41,817 bases of DNA. It comes from Prevotella sp. Lineage in GTDB: Bacteria > Bacteroidota > Bacteroidia > Bacteroidales > Bacteroidaceae. The notes beneath the pieces are model-generated. The model saw nothing but the letters and a program-made list of their open reading frames with translations. It ran no database searches and was not told the origin of the DNA. The stretch is from NCBI GenBank assembly GCA_017483805.1, contig JAFUUL010000031.1:1-41817 (forward strand), in the 5' to 3' direction. Made by a program: the position numbers and the translations under genes. Within the stretch, counting starts at the first letter, position 1. Every line of letters starts with the position of its first letter. Below are positions 22,920 to 31,954 of this stretch, piece after piece.

Positions 22920-23344
22920 AAAAAAAGACGTGGGAGTATGTATCTCTCCGCGCCCATCCCTATCTTCAGGCCTTCGCATTGCCCCCATCTAAGGATAAGC
23001 AACATGAAAGCCTGCCCACGTCAGGTGATATACATATACAACACTACCACCTGACACACTCCCCCCGCTTTGGGCTATATACGCAAAGATGGTACGCCAC
23101 CTCGCGGAGGGTACACCTTATTATATATATAAGGGGAAATCAGGCGTAGGATGATATAAAATCAACCCAAACGTAGACGTCTCAGTTGCATTACCGCTGT
23201 AGATGGTTTCAAAGTTGCGAAGTTTGAAGATACAGACAGGTAACGTGTTGAAAACGTCCTTTCGAGACTGACCGTACAACTGGCCTGAGGTCTCGTTCCA
23301 CAAAATTAATTTTGTCACCCACCCACGCAAGGGCAGGCTATTTC
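22920..23344 (-). ncRNA. Candidate structured RNA or regulatory leader, about 420 nt
   Basis: On the minus strand a full promoter (23350-23380) precedes this gene-free region. The RNA would start near 23343. GGGCAGGC (23331-23338) is complementary to GCCTGCCC (23010-23017), closing a domain of about 330 nt. Inside are a 16-base perfect palindrome ACAAAATTAATTTTGT (23300-23315), CGAGAC/GTCTCG (23263-23295), a TTCAAA-stem near 23205-23228, CCTTAT/ATAAGG near 23117-23135, and GTCAGGTGATA/TACCACCTGAC (23020-23055). CCCACGTC (23015-23022) can instead pair with GACGTGGG (22927-22934), which is followed by seven T (minus strand), a terminator. The two pairings exclude each other. I recognise no known RNA family. 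Confidence 0.5.
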
Positions 23345-23349
23345 GGGTG

Positions 23350-23380
23350 CAAAGATAAACATAATTTTTGAACTACCAAA
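23350..23380 (-). promoter_or_regulatory. Strong promoter reading into the structured region
   Basis: TTTG (23377-23380), 19 bases, then TATCTTTG (23350-23357) on the minus strand is a full consensus match. The first protein-coding gene downstream is the 976-aa gene, more than 600 bases away, so the transcript is either a separate RNA or a very long leader. Confidence 0.75.
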
Positions 23381-23457
23381 GATTTTTAGCAAAAAATTAT
23401 ATTTTTCTCCCCGTTTTCCTGTCAGTTTAACACGACAGGGCCGAAATCACACGAACA

Positions 23458-23489
23458 ATGGCGGCCATCCGCAAGGGGACAGCCGCCAT
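23458..23489 (-). terminator. Hairpin after the sugar isomerase gene, possible terminator
   Basis: ATGGCGGC (23458-23465) pairs with GCCGCCAT (23482-23489), and outer CACAC/GTGTG pairs can extend it. It follows the isomerase stop by about 30 bases. There is no proper T-tract, so it is a possible terminator or 3' stabiliser only. Confidence 0.4.
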
Positions 23490-23517
23490 CTGAAAGTGTG
23501 TGATGCCTGCTCGCTGA

Positions 23518-25014
23518 TTAGCAGAAGGGATTCTCCGTTGGGTAGTAGTCGCCCTTGGGGAAGTTGTAGTCGATCTCCTCCACGGGGATGCCCATGTACT
23601 TGAGTACCTCCCACAGATACTTGCCGGCGTGGTCGAACATGACGGCGCAATGATGGGGATAGTGCTTCTCGATGAGCACGTGGCGGTAGAAGCGGCTCAT
23701 GTTCTTGATGCCGAAGATACCGATGGAGCCGAACGAACGGGTGGCCACGGGGATGACCTCACCCTGGGCGATGTAGGCACGCAGTTTGGTGTCGGCCGTC
23801 GACTGCAGACGGTAGATAGTAGCCTTGCCGGGCTTGATGTCGCCCTCCAAGGTGCCGTTGGTCACCTCACGAGGCAGGCTGCGAGCCATGATGCGCTGGA
23901 AGCACATGTTGCAGTTGCAGACCTTGCTGGAGGCGGTGTTGCCGCAGTGGAAGCCCATGAAGATCTCCTTGTCGGTGTACTCGTCGCAAAGGAACTTCTT
24001 GCCCTTGATGCTCTCCTCGTACATATCCTGAGGCACGGTGTTGTTGATGTCGAGCAGCGTGGTGGCATCCTGAGTGATGCAGGTGCCGATGAACTCAGAG
24101 AGTGTGCCGTAGATGTCGACCTCGCAACTGACGGGGATGCCGCGGCCGGTGAGGCGGCTGTTGACATAGCAGGGCACGAAGCCGAACATGGTCTGGAAGG
24201 CGGGCCAGCACTTCGTGGTCAGCGACACATACTGGCGGCAGCCCTTGTGAGCCTCCACCCAGTCGAGCAGCGTGAGTTCGTACTGAGCCAGTTTGGGCAG
24301 CACGCTGGGAATCTTGTTGCCGGTACCCAGTTCCTGAGCCATATCCTTGGCCACCTCTTCGATACGCGGGTCGCCCTGGTGCTTCTGGAATGACTCGAGC
24401 AGGTCGAGTTCGGAGTTCTCCTCAATCTCCACGTCGAGGTCATAGAGAGCGCGGATGGGGGCATTGCAGGCCAGGAAGTTGTTGGGACGGGGACCGAAGG
24501 AGATGATCTTCAGGTTCTGCAGGCCTACGATGGCGCGGGCGATGGGCAGGAACTCGTGGATGAGTTCAGCGCAGTGAGCAGCGTCGCCCACGGGCTCCTC
24601 GGGGATGTAGGCGCGGGTCTTGCGCAGCGAGAGGGCGTGGCTGGCGTTCAGCATACCGCAGTAGGCATCGCCACGACCGTCGATCAGGTCGTTCTGGGTC
24701 TCCTCAGCAGCAGCGCAGAACATGGCGGGGCCGTTGAAGTACTTGGCCAGCATGGTCTCGGAGATCTCAGGACCGAAGTTGCCCAGATAGACCACGAGGG
24801 CGTTGCAGCCAGCCTTGTTGACATCCTCCAGGGCCTGCTGCATGTGGATCTCGCTCTCCACGATGCAGATGGGACACTCGTAGATGTCGGCAGCATCGAA
24901 CTTCTCAGTGTAAGCCTTCACGAGGGCCTTGCGACGGTTGACAGCCAGAGACTCGGGGAAACAGTCGCGGCTGACGGCAACGATGCCGATTTTGATTTCA
25001 GGTACGTTTTTCAT
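23518..25014 (-). CDS. L-fucose/L-arabinose isomerase family protein
   Basis: A 498-aa cytoplasmic protein of the fucose/arabinose isomerase fold. The N-terminal Rossmann-like part (IKIGIVAVSRDCFPESLA, then NALVVYLGNFGPE) and the C-terminal part (TGRGIPVSCEVDIYGTLSEF with a likely metal-binding Glu, FHCGNTAS, and RLQSTADTKLRAYIAQGE) match proteins annotated as L-fucose/L-arabinose isomerase family. Members interconvert aldoses and ketoses with Mn2+, but this branch is broad and the substrate is unproven. It stands alone, without kinase or aldolase genes, between the ribosomal terminator and the structured RNA region. The DNA is GC-rich with highly biased codons, like an expressed core gene. 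Confidence 0.88.
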   Translation of the reverse strand: MKNVPEIKIGIVAVSRDCFPESLAVNRRKALVKAYTEKFDAADIYECPICIVESEIHMQQALEDVNKAGCNALVVYLGNFGPEISETMLAKYFNGPAMFCAAAEETQNDLIDGRGDAYCGMLNASHALSLRKTRAYIPEEPVGDAAHCAELIHEFLPIARAIVGLQNLKIISFGPRPNNFLACNAPIRALYDLDVEIEENSELDLLESFQKHQGDPRIEEVAKDMAQELGTGNKIPSVLPKLAQYELTLLDWVEAHKGCRQYVSLTTKCWPAFQTMFGFVPCYVNSRLTGRGIPVSCEVDIYGTLSEFIGTCITQDATTLLDINNTVPQDMYEESIKGKKFLCDEYTDKEIFMGFHCGNTASSKVCNCNMCFQRIMARSLPREVTNGTLEGDIKPGKATIYRLQSTADTKLRAYIAQGEVIPVATRSFGSIGIFGIKNMSRFYRHVLIEKHYPHHCAVMFDHAGKYLWEVLKYMGIPVEEIDYNFPKGDYYPTENPFC

Positions 25015-25062
25015 AAATTATTTGTTTATTAATAGTAATGTATAGTGCTACGAAACTGGCGA

Positions 25063-25070
25063 CAAAGATA
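25063..25070 (-). promoter_or_regulatory. -7 element of the isomerase gene
   Basis: TATCTTTG on the minus strand lies 48 bases upstream of the isomerase start. No clear TTTG is found at the right distance, so this is a partial promoter match. Confidence 0.5.
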
Positions 25071-25121
25071 CACATTATTTGCGAAACGACCGCATGAAAG
25101 GACATAAAAAAGTATAAAAAC

Positions 25122-25162
25122 AAAAAACTGCGAGACATAGCCAAAACAGCATTGCCTCGCAG
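25122..25162 (-). terminator. Terminator after rpsJ
   Basis: On the minus strand CTGCGAG (25156-25162) pairs with CTCGCAG (25128-25134), with a loop of 21 bases that can pair further, followed by TTTTTTG and more T. It closes the str block directly behind rpsJ, so rpsJ is not read through into further ribosomal protein genes. Confidence 0.78.
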
Positions 25163-25190
25163 CCTTTATTTTCGAGTGAATGGATGGGTA

Positions 25191-25496
25191 CTATACCTTG
25201 ATCTCCACTTCCACGCCGCTGGGGAGTTCGAGTTTCATCAGGGCGTCGACGGTCTTGGCGGTCGACGAGTAGATGTCGATCAGACGCTTGTAGTCTGACA
25301 ACTGGAACTGCTCACGAGCCTTCTTGTTGACGAAGGTCGAACGGTTGACGGTGTAGATACGCTTGTGGGTGGGAAGGGGGATGGGACCGCTGATGACAGC
25401 GCCCGTAGCCTTCACGGCCTTCACAATCTTCTCGGCTGACTTGTCCACGAGTTTGTGGTCGTAGGACTTCAGTTTGATACGAATTTTCTGACTCAT
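25191..25496 (-). CDS. rpsJ: 30S ribosomal protein S10
   Basis: A 101-aa protein matching S10 along its whole length ([20 protein letters not shown], then [28 protein letters not shown]). It is part of the small subunit head and also the NusE antitermination factor. It is the last gene of the str block, 126 bases after fusA, and is followed by a terminator. In many bacteria rpsJ opens the S10 operon (rplC and onward); here it is cut off from it. Confidence 0.98.
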   Translation of the reverse strand: MSQKIRIKLKSYDHKLVDKSAEKIVKAVKATGAVISGPIPLPTHKRIYTVNRSTFVNKKAREQFQLSDYKRLIDIYSSTAKTVDALMKLELPSGVEVEIKV

Positions 25497-25580
25497 AATA
25501 AAATCAATTCTAAATTATAAATTATAAATTTTAATTATCCGCCGCTAAAGAGTCATTTACTCAGCGGCAGTTGCCATATG

Positions 25581-25617
25581 AAGTGAAGAGCGGAAGCAAA
25601 TTCTTCACTCTTCACTT
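25581..25617 (-). other. Intercistronic hairpin between fusA and rpsJ
   Basis: AAGTGAAGAG (25581-25590) and CTCTTCACTT (25608-25617) are perfect 10-base complements around a 17-base loop. It sits in the fusA-rpsJ gap, in a region of TTCACT-type repeats. It has no T-tract and probably affects mRNA processing or the relative level of S10. Confidence 0.55.
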
Positions 25618-25622
25618 TTCAC

Positions 25623-27749
25623 TTATACGAGGTCTGCACGTCCCTTCACTTCCTCGAGCACAGCCTTGGCAATGGCGCTGCTCAGAGGAGCGTGGTGATC
25701 GTACTCCATGCTGCTGGTGGCACGACCAGAGGTGATGGTACGCAGGGCGGTCACATAGCCGAACATCTCGCTGAGGGGCACCTGGGCCTTCACAACGCGA
25801 GCACCGCTACGGGCCTCTTCCATACCTTCCACCTGACCACGACGCTTGTTCAGGTCACCGATCACGTCACCCATGTTCTCCTCGGGCGTCACCACCTCGA
25901 GTTTCATGATGGGCTCCATCAGCACGGGCTTAGCCTTGGCGCAAGCCTCCTTGTATGCCATCTGGGCTGCAATCTCGAACGAGAGTTGGTCAGAGTCGAC
26001 GGGGTGGAAGCCACCATCGACGACAGTCACCTTCAGCGAATCGAGAGGATAGCCACCCAGGATACCATTCTTCATGGCAGCCTCGAAGCCCTTCTGGATG
26101 CTGGGGATGAACTCCTTAGGAATGTTACCACCCTTCACCTCGTTGACGAACTGCAGGCCGGGGTTGTTCTTCAGGTCATAGTCAGGATCAACCGGGCCGA
26201 CCTTGACGAGCATCTTAGCGTACTTACCACGACCACCCGACTGCTTCTTGTAGGTCTCGTCGATCTCAACCTCCTTGGTGATGGCCTCCTTGTAGTTCAC
26301 CTGGGGCTTGCCCTGGTTGCACTCCACCTTGAACTCACGCTTCAGGCGGTCGATGATGATGTCGAGGTGCAACTCACCCATACCAGAGATGATGGTCTGA
26401 CCACTCTGCTCGTCGGTACGGACGGTGAAGGTGGGATCCTCCTCGGCCAACTTAGCCAGACCGTTGTCCAGTTTGGCGATGTCAGCCTGGCTCTTCGGCT
26501 CGACGGCGATAGAGATCACGGTGTCGGGGAAGGTCATAGACTCCAGCACGATGGGCTTCTCCTCGTCGCAGAGGGTATCGCCGGTGCGGATATCCTTGAA
26601 ACCTACGCCAGCGCCGATATCACCGGCGTCGATAGAGTCCATGGGGATCTCCTTGTTGGAGTTCATCTGGAACAGACGGCTGATGCGCTCCTTCTTGCCC
26701 GAACGGGGGTTGAAGACATAAGAGCCGGCCTTCACGCTACCAGAGTAGACGCGGAAGAACACCAGACGGCCCATGTAGGGATCAGTGGCAATCTTGAATG
26801 CCAAGGCTGCGGTGGGCTCGTCCTCGCTGGGCTTGCGGTCTTCCTCTTCCTCAGTGCTGGGGTTGGTGCCCTTGATCACCTCCACGTCGACGGGAGCGGG
26901 CAGGAAAGCGCAAACATAGTCGAGCAGGGGCTGTACGCCCTTGTTCTTGTACGACGAACCGAGCAGCATGGGCGTGCAGGCCATCGAGATGGTACCCTTG
27001 CGGATGGCGGCGATGATCTCCTCCTCGGTGATTGACGAGGGGTCGTCGAAGTACTTCTCCATGAGGGCCTCGTCATACTCGGCAGCGGCCTCGAGCAACT
27101 TGTTGCGCCACTCGTCGCACTCTGCCTGCAGGTCGGCGGGGATGTCCTCGATGTCGTACTCAGCGCCCATGGTCTCGTCGTGCCACAGGATGGCCTTCAT
27201 CTTGATCAGGTCGACCAGACCCTTGAAGTTCTCCTCAGCACCGATAGGCACATGGATCACAACGGGGTTGGCACCCAGGATGTCCTTCATCTGCTGAACA
27301 GTCTCGAAGAAGTCGGCACCCGAACGGTCCATCTTGTTCACGTAGCCGATGCGGGGCACGTTGTACTTGTCGGCCTGACGCCACACAGTCTCAGACTGGG
27401 GCTGAACGCCGTCGGCAGCCGAATAGGTGGCCACGGCTCCGTCCAGAACGCGCAGTGAGCGCTCCACCTCGGCGGTGAAGTCCACGTGTCCCGGAGTATC
27501 AATCAGGTTAATCTTATACTTATTCTTGTTCCACTCCCAATAGCAGGTCGTTGCTGCAGAGGTAATGGTGATACCGCGCTCCTGCTCCTGTGCCATCCAG
27601 TCCATGGTGGCTGCACCGTCGTGCACCTCGCCAATCTTGTGGGTCTTACCCGTGTAGAACAGGATGCGCTCAGAAGTGGTCGTCTTACCGGCATCGATGT
27701 GAGCCATAATGCCGATGTTGCGCGTCAAATGTAAATCTTGCTTTGCCAT
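25623..27749 (-). CDS. fusA: Elongation factor G
   Basis: A 708-aa translational GTPase that drives translocation on the ribosome. G1 is AHIDAGKTT (16-24), the switch I region contains [28 protein letters not shown]3 is DTPGH, and G4 is NKMD. All five domains are present and the length is normal. It lies between rpsG and rpsJ in the str block, 43 bases after rpsG. An acidic insertion ([17 protein letters not shown], near 300) separates domains I and II, as in Bacteroidetes homologues. Confidence 0.98.
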   Translation of the reverse strand: MAKQDLHLTRNIGIMAHIDAGKTTTSERILFYTGKTHKIGEVHDGAATMDWMAQEQERGITITSAATTCYWEWNKNKYKINLIDTPGHVDFTAEVERSLRVLDGAVATYSAADGVQPQSETVWRQADKYNVPRIGYVNKMDRSGADFFETVQQMKDILGANPVVIHVPIGAEENFKGLVDLIKMKAILWHDETMGAEYDIEDIPADLQAECDEWRNKLLEAAAEYDEALMEKYFDDPSSITEEEIIAAIRKGTISMACTPMLLGSSYKNKGVQPLLDYVCAFLPAPVDVEVIKGTNPSTEEEEDRKPSEDEPTAALAFKIATDPYMGRLVFFRVYSGSVKAGSYVFNPRSGKKERISRLFQMNSNKEIPMDSIDAGDIGAGVGFKDIRTGDTLCDEEKPIVLESMTFPDTVISIAVEPKSQADIAKLDNGLAKLAEEDPTFTVRTDEQSGQTIISGMGELHLDIIIDRLKREFKVECNQGKPQVNYKEAITKEVEIDETYKKQSGGRGKYAKMLVKVGPVDPDYDLKNNPGLQFVNEVKGGNIPKEFIPSIQKGFEAAMKNGILGGYPLDSLKVTVVDGGFHPVDSDQLSFEIAAQMAYKEACAKAKPVLMEPIMKLEVVTPEENMGDVIGDLNKRRGQVEGMEEARSGARVVKAQVPLSEMFGYVTALRTITSGRATSSMEYDHHAPLSSAIAKAVLEEVKGRADLV

Positions 27750-27792
27750 CTTTCGTTTTTACCCTTTTTACTTTTTTACCTTTTTACCTTTT
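27750..27792. repeat. T-rich heptamer/octamer run before fusA
   Basis: Repeats of the form TTTTTACC and TTTTTTACC fill the rpsG-fusA gap. A near-identical run lies between rpoB and rpoC (39364-39402). On the mRNA this reads GGTAAAAAGG, an A-rich leader just before the start codon that may promote ribosome loading. Confidence 0.6.
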
Positions 27793-28269
27793 TTAGAAGC
27801 GGAAGTGAGCAAATGCACGGTTAGCCTCAGCCATGCGGTGCATGTCCTCCTTACGCTTGAAGGCACCACCCTGGTTGTTGAAGGCGTCCATAATCTCAGC
27901 AGCCAGTTTGTCGGCCATCGACTTACCACTGCGCTTGCGGGCAAACGAGATCATGTTCTTCATAGAGATGCTCTCCTTGCGGTCGGCACGAATCTCGGTG
28001 GGCACCTGGAACGTAGCACCGCCGATACGACGGCTCTTCACCTCCACCTGGGGGGTGATGTTGTCCAGAGCCTGCTTCCAGATCTCCAGCGGAGCCTTCT
28101 CGGCGTCCTTCATCTTGTCCTTTACAATCTCCAGCGAGTTGTAGAAAATCTCATACGACTTCGACTTCTTGCCGTCGAACATCAGATGGTTAACAAACTT
28201 CGACACTTTCTGGTCGTTGAACACGGGATCCGGCAGGATCACACGCTTCTTTGGTTTTGCTTTTCTCAT
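27793..28269 (-). CDS. rpsG: 30S ribosomal protein S7
   Basis: A 158-aa protein matching S7 over its full length ([20 protein letters not shown], then [12 protein letters not shown] and [25 protein letters not shown]). It initiates assembly of the 30S head on 16S rRNA and is the translational autoregulator of the str operon in E. coli. The 152-base gap to rpsL is longer than usual for this operon and may hold a regulatory structure. Confidence 0.98.
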   Translation of the reverse strand: MRKAKPKKRVILPDPVFNDQKVSKFVNHLMFDGKKSKSYEIFYNSLEIVKDKMKDAEKAPLEIWKQALDNITPQVEVKSRRIGGATFQVPTEIRADRKESISMKNMISFARKRSGKSMADKLAAEIMDAFNNQGGAFKRKEDMHRMAEANRAFAHFRF

Positions 28270-28421
28270 TTTGTTTTTGAATGATTTTGTCTGCTTGGGG
28301 TTGTTCTTTGTCTGTTCTTCAACGCCGCGCTCTCGGGCATTTACTCAACCTTTTTAAGATTCTCCAGCAAAACGGTTTTTCTTTTTTCTTCTTGAAGAAT
28401 CTGGCCTTCACCGGTCAGTTT
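28270..28421 (-). promoter_or_regulatory. rpsL-rpsG intercistronic leader, candidate S7 control site
   Basis: This 152-base gap separates two genes that are always cotranscribed. It holds a CTTCTT/AAGAAG hairpin near the rpsL end and an A-rich run, but no clear promoter. In E. coli S7 binds the equivalent gap to repress translation. The role here is by analogy only. Confidence 0.3.
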
Positions 28422-28802
<381 letters not shown>

Positions 28803-28898
28803 AATTAATTTTGTTTTTTGTTTTTATTTATATATTAATATTGTGTATATTCGACATTGCATAGTACGCCCCCATTCTCACAAGGGCATTTCGGGCTG

Positions 28899-28906
28899 CA
28901 AAGGTA
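28899..28906 (-). promoter_or_regulatory. -7 element of the str operon
   Basis: TACCTTTG on the minus strand lies about 100 bases before rpsL. No TTTG stands at the -33 distance. The leader between it and rpsL is AT-rich. The same gap towards the LRR gene holds a gene remnant (29015-29175). Confidence 0.5.
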
Positions 28907-29014
28907 CAACTTTTATATGGAATAACCTAATTTTTAGTTCGCACAAAACCAAAAACCAAGCAACAATTAACAAAATATAACCATTTTACCAATCGTTAAC
29001 CTCGATTTCATGAA

Positions 29015-29175
29015 CTAATCATCCACTTTATACCAGTCAAAACCGTCTTTCACGTACTTGCCGCCATATTCTTGATTTCCCTGGAGAGTGCCTCAGACAA
29101 TTGTTTGGCAAAACTATTGTCTCCCTGAGCCGCACTACAGCAGTGATTTGCAGTGAAATTATATAGTTTGTATTC
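29015..29175 (-). pseudogene. Remnant resembling the C-terminus of an Rhs-type or polymorphic toxin protein
   Basis: Directly after the LRR gene stop, and in the same frame, the minus strand reads EYKLYNFTANHCCSAAQG, then DNSFAKQLSEALSREIKN without an initiator, then closes. After a frame change near 29060 it reads EYGGKYVKDGFDWYKVDD and a stop. The pattern C-x-x-A-x-G-D-x-S-F-A-x-x-L-S-x-x-L is familiar from C-terminal parts of large Rhs or similar proteins. I infer a decayed, frameshifted tail; the family call is tentative. Confidence 0.45.
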
Positions 29176-29937
29176 TTAAATCCCAGAAATCTGATGGAAA
29201 TGATTCCAAGGAGAAGCGGTTTTATATTTATCAATGATCTTCTCAGGCACATACAAGGTGACATGGTTCTCAATATCCGTCCCATCAAATGCTTTGGGAT
29301 GAATCATTGGTGCATCCTCGGCTAAGCAACAGAACTCCGTCAGATTCTTCAAGCCGCTGAATGCGTGGGCAGATATTTCTTTGGTACCGCATCCCAGGGT
29401 AACACTCTTCAGACCTTCGCATCCCAAGAAAGCCTCATAGCCAATTCGGCTGACGGCATCAGGCGTTTCGAGTGAAGTAAGAAACTGCCATCCATGGAAT
29501 TGCCACTTCTTGATTTGCGTGATGCCTTCAGGAACCTTCAACTCCTCCACCGGATGACCTTTGACGAACAAGGCACTTGCCACATAGGGCAAATTATGAG
29601 TCGGGTCTTCTATAGGCCCATCCTCGTCATATATCTCGAAATCGATGTCAGTGTTCATCCACGATTCAAGGGTGTCTATATATAACTGAACCTGACATCC
29701 GTCAAAGGCCTCCCTGCCAATCCGCACAATGCTTGACGGAACGAAAACTGCCGTCAACGCATCACAGCCGGCAAATGCTTCATCATCTATTTCTATGACC
29801 GCAAATGATTTTCCCTGATATGTCACACTATCAGGAATAACGACCATACCAGCGTATGGATGCTCTTCAACCATCGCCGTTCCGGCCTCCGGCTCCAGAT
29901 AGTAATGGATACCATCAATGACTACATCAATACACAT
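29176..29937 (-). CDS. BspA-like leucine-rich repeat protein without signal peptide
   Basis: A 253-aa protein with several LRR_5 (BspA/TpLRR) repeats: AVIEIDDEAFAGCDALTAVFVPSSIVRIGREAFDGC near 47-83, and later EAFLGCEGLKSVTLG and HAFSGLKNLTEFCC. It ends with the usual LYVPEKIIDKYKTASPWNHF cap. It lacks a signal peptide and may be cytoplasmic or truncated at the 5' end. It starts 11 bases after the stop of the LRR lipoprotein gene and is probably cotranscribed. Members are surface adhesins or unknown; here only the repeat type is certain. The DNA is AT-richer than the flanking ribosomal genes. Confidence 0.82.
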   Translation of the reverse strand: MCIDVVIDGIHYYLEPEAGTAMVEEHPYAGMVVIPDSVTYQGKSFAVIEIDDEAFAGCDALTAVFVPSSIVRIGREAFDGCQVQLYIDTLESWMNTDIDFEIYDEDGPIEDPTHNLPYVASALFVKGHPVEELKVPEGITQIKKWQFHGWQFLTSLETPDAVSRIGYEAFLGCEGLKSVTLGCGTKEISAHAFSGLKNLTEFCCLAEDAPMIHPKAFDGTDIENHVTLYVPEKIIDKYKTASPWNHFHQISGI

Positions 29938-29948
29938 AGAAGAACAAC

Positions 29949-31037
29949 TTATTCCATTTCAACAATATTTTTAAAACCTGTCCACCCTTTTGCTTTTTGA
30001 TAGAGTTGCTTTGTATCTTTCGGAACGTATAGTGTTGCACCATAACAGCCAGAGAATGCATCAAAACCTATTGTATCCATTTCGAAAGGTCTTTGTATGA
30101 ATGAGTGAATTTCTTTTAGGCCTTCACAGCCAGCAAATGCATTCAATCCGATACTATTTACAGAGTTTGGGATGGAAATAGATACCATTCTACTAAGACC
30201 GACAAACGCCCCATCATCAATAGCAGTTACGGTTTCTGGTATTTGCGTGTTCAGTCCTCCCACAATCAATGTGTTCGTTTTTGTTTCTATGATTGCATTA
30301 CAATCGTTACGTGAGTCATAGATGGGATTTCCGTTTTCTACGGAAATGGAGGCCAGATTACTGCACTGGGCAAAAGGCATCAGACCGATGCTTGTCACCG
30401 ACTTGGGAATGGTGATTGAGGAAAGACTACTGCAATACGAAAACGCATAGTCTCCGATGGTCTTCACCGACTCTGGAATGGTGATAGAGACAAGATTTCG
30501 ACTGCCCGAAAAGGCTTCTTCTCCTATCGTTGTCACAGTATTGGGAATATGCGTGGACTGACATCCAACAACCAATTTGTTTGTTTTTGTTTCAATGACA
30601 GCATTACAGTTGTTGCGAGAATCATAGACTTTGTTCCCACTTTCCACTGAGATGGATGCCAAGGAACCGCAACCCTCAAAAGCGTTTTCCTCAATTTCCA
30701 ATACGGAAGAAGGTATGGTTATGGAGGTAAGTGCTGTGAGTTCATCTGTGTAAGCGAAGCCAGTTATACTTGTAACAGAATATCTCTCTTCACCATATAC
30801 TATGGTTGATGGAATATCAACGGAGGTCACATGTTTGTCATTGCACTCCAAGACTGTCACTTCATTATCTGAAATAAGTGAGTAAATAAGAGTACTGTCG
30901 GTAAAATACTCGAAGCCTATAGTATCTCGTAACTTCACCACCCGCTTTTCCCTTTCGCTACAACTTATTGTACAGACCACAAAGGCACCAATCATCATGG
31001 TTGCCAGGAAAATGATAAGAATAGTTTTTGTCTTCAT
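29949..31037 (-). CDS. BspA-like leucine-rich repeat lipoprotein
   Basis: A 362-aa protein with an N-terminal membrane segment ending in VVCTISC (about 20-26), a plausible lipobox, followed by LRR_5 repeats (SITIPSSVLEIEENAFEGC, SITIPESVKTIGDYAFSYC, SITIPKSVTSIG and so on) and the cap LYVPKDTKQLYQKAKGWTGF. A block of about 54 residues (LASISVESGNKVYDSRNNC and on, near 130) is repeated about 110 residues later (LASISVENGNPIYDSRNDC), showing internal duplication. It is likely a cell-surface protein. The start follows the only good signal sequence. Confidence 0.87.
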   Translation of the reverse strand: MKTKTILIIFLATMMIGAFVVCTISCSEREKRVVKLRDTIGFEYFTDSTLIYSLISDNEVTVLECNDKHVTSVDIPSTIVYGEERYSVTSITGFAYTDELTALTSITIPSSVLEIEENAFEGCGSLASISVESGNKVYDSRNNCNAVIETKTNKLVVGCQSTHIPNTVTTIGEEAFSGSRNLVSITIPESVKTIGDYAFSYCSSLSSITIPKSVTSIGLMPFAQCSNLASISVENGNPIYDSRNDCNAIIETKTNTLIVGGLNTQIPETVTAIDDGAFVGLSRMVSISIPNSVNSIGLNAFAGCEGLKEIHSFIQRPFEMDTIGFDAFSGCYGATLYVPKDTKQLYQKAKGWTGFKNIVEME

Positions 31038-31076
31038 ATTAAAACCATTTAAGTGATTGATTCTGTGATTTTTCCA

Positions 31077-31916
31077 TTAGTCTATCAGTACTTCTCTAAG
31101 GAATTTATTCTCTGGTTGAATCTGTTTCCACTTTTCAAATATCAACTCGACGGTATGCAGGTTGATGTCTGTGTCAGAATCGCCAAGATACTCATTATCG
31201 ACCTGCTCAATCAAATGGAAATAATACAGATGCAGCACATCGGGCTCTTGGTTATATCCTTTATATTCCCACATAGCACCAGCCAAGTCACTGGCACTCT
31301 CTGGTATGGAATCCGCCAGCAGTTGCGCCCTTTCCTCCACAGACATGTCCTTCTGCTCCAACAGAGATGCGACATGTGTAGTAAAAGCCATCATGCCTTT
31401 CGACTCGAAGAATTTCTCTAAATCTGTCCGATTGTTCTCAATTGTCTTTTCTACTTGGATAACCGCCTTGCCGATTTGGTAGTTCTTCCACAGGTTGAAG
31501 CCTGCATATGCAAAAAGCAGATTCCACAATACAAAGACGATTCCGACCGATGCAAGCATCTTGCCTTTTATCTGGTTGTACTCTGCGGCCTTCTTATCTT
31601 CAAATGCCGTGATGCTAATGTCTACTATCGGGTACCAATAGACAAGATAGAAACCTCCAGAAAGGAGAGCGTTGGCTAAATGCGAATGAGGACCTATCAG
31701 CGTGTTAGCATAATAAATGATTGCCATCGCAGAAAAATCTGCCAGCATTTTACCTCCGACAAGACAGATTAGCGCAAAAATGACAAACGTCCAGAACTTT
31801 TTAGTAGCATAAACTGCCTCTGTCAATTTTTTACAAATGAACTTGACAAAAAATCCCCACAACCATATCACTATACAAGCGGCTGCAGCAACGAGAAACA
31901 TGTAGAAGTAATTCAT
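31077..31916 (-). CDS. Membrane protein of unknown function, four spans and a soluble C-terminal part
   Basis: A 279-aa protein from the ATG at 31916; a GTG at 31958 would add 14 residues but overlaps a gene remnant. Membrane segments lie near 3-27, 37-58, 80-102 and 116-138. The remaining 140 residues are soluble, helical and charged (KAVIQVEKTIENNRTDLEKFFES and on). I do not recognise a family. It is upstream of the LRR lipoprotein gene by 39 bases and shares its AT-rich composition, so they may be acquired and transcribed together. Confidence 0.75.
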   Translation of the reverse strand: MNYFYMFLVAAAACIVIWLWGFFVKFICKKLTEAVYATKKFWTFVIFALICLVGGKMLADFSAMAIIYYANTLIGPHSHLANALLSGGFYLVYWYPIVDISITAFEDKKAAEYNQIKGKMLASVGIVFVLWNLLFAYAGFNLWKNYQIGKAVIQVEKTIENNRTDLEKFFESKGMMAFTTHVASLLEQKDMSVEERAQLLADSIPESASDLAGAMWEYKGYNQEPDVLHLYYFHLIEQVDNEYLGDSDTDINLHTVELIFEKWKQIQPENKFLREVLID

Positions 31917-31954
31917 ATCGTAAATTTGAATTATTATGTTTAGGTTTTCATTTA

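Noticed and set aside
22877-23330. Open frames on both strands (about 90 aa on plus, 69 aa on minus) inside the gene-free region
   Set aside because: They overlap each other and dense inverted repeats, have no ribosome-loading leader and no recognisable motif; the region looks like structured RNA rather than coding DNA.
22920-23344. tmRNA, RNase P RNA or a known riboswitch
   Set aside because: I looked for the conserved ends of tmRNA, the GGAAAGTCC and ACAGAA cores of RNase P RNA, and the cores of common riboswitches and found none.
25692-27035. Long open frame of 447 codons on the strand opposite fusA, and similar ones opposite rpoC, rpoB and recG
   Set aside because: They are shadows caused by strongly biased codon use in GC-rich, highly expressed genes; the products are low in complexity and match nothing I recognise.
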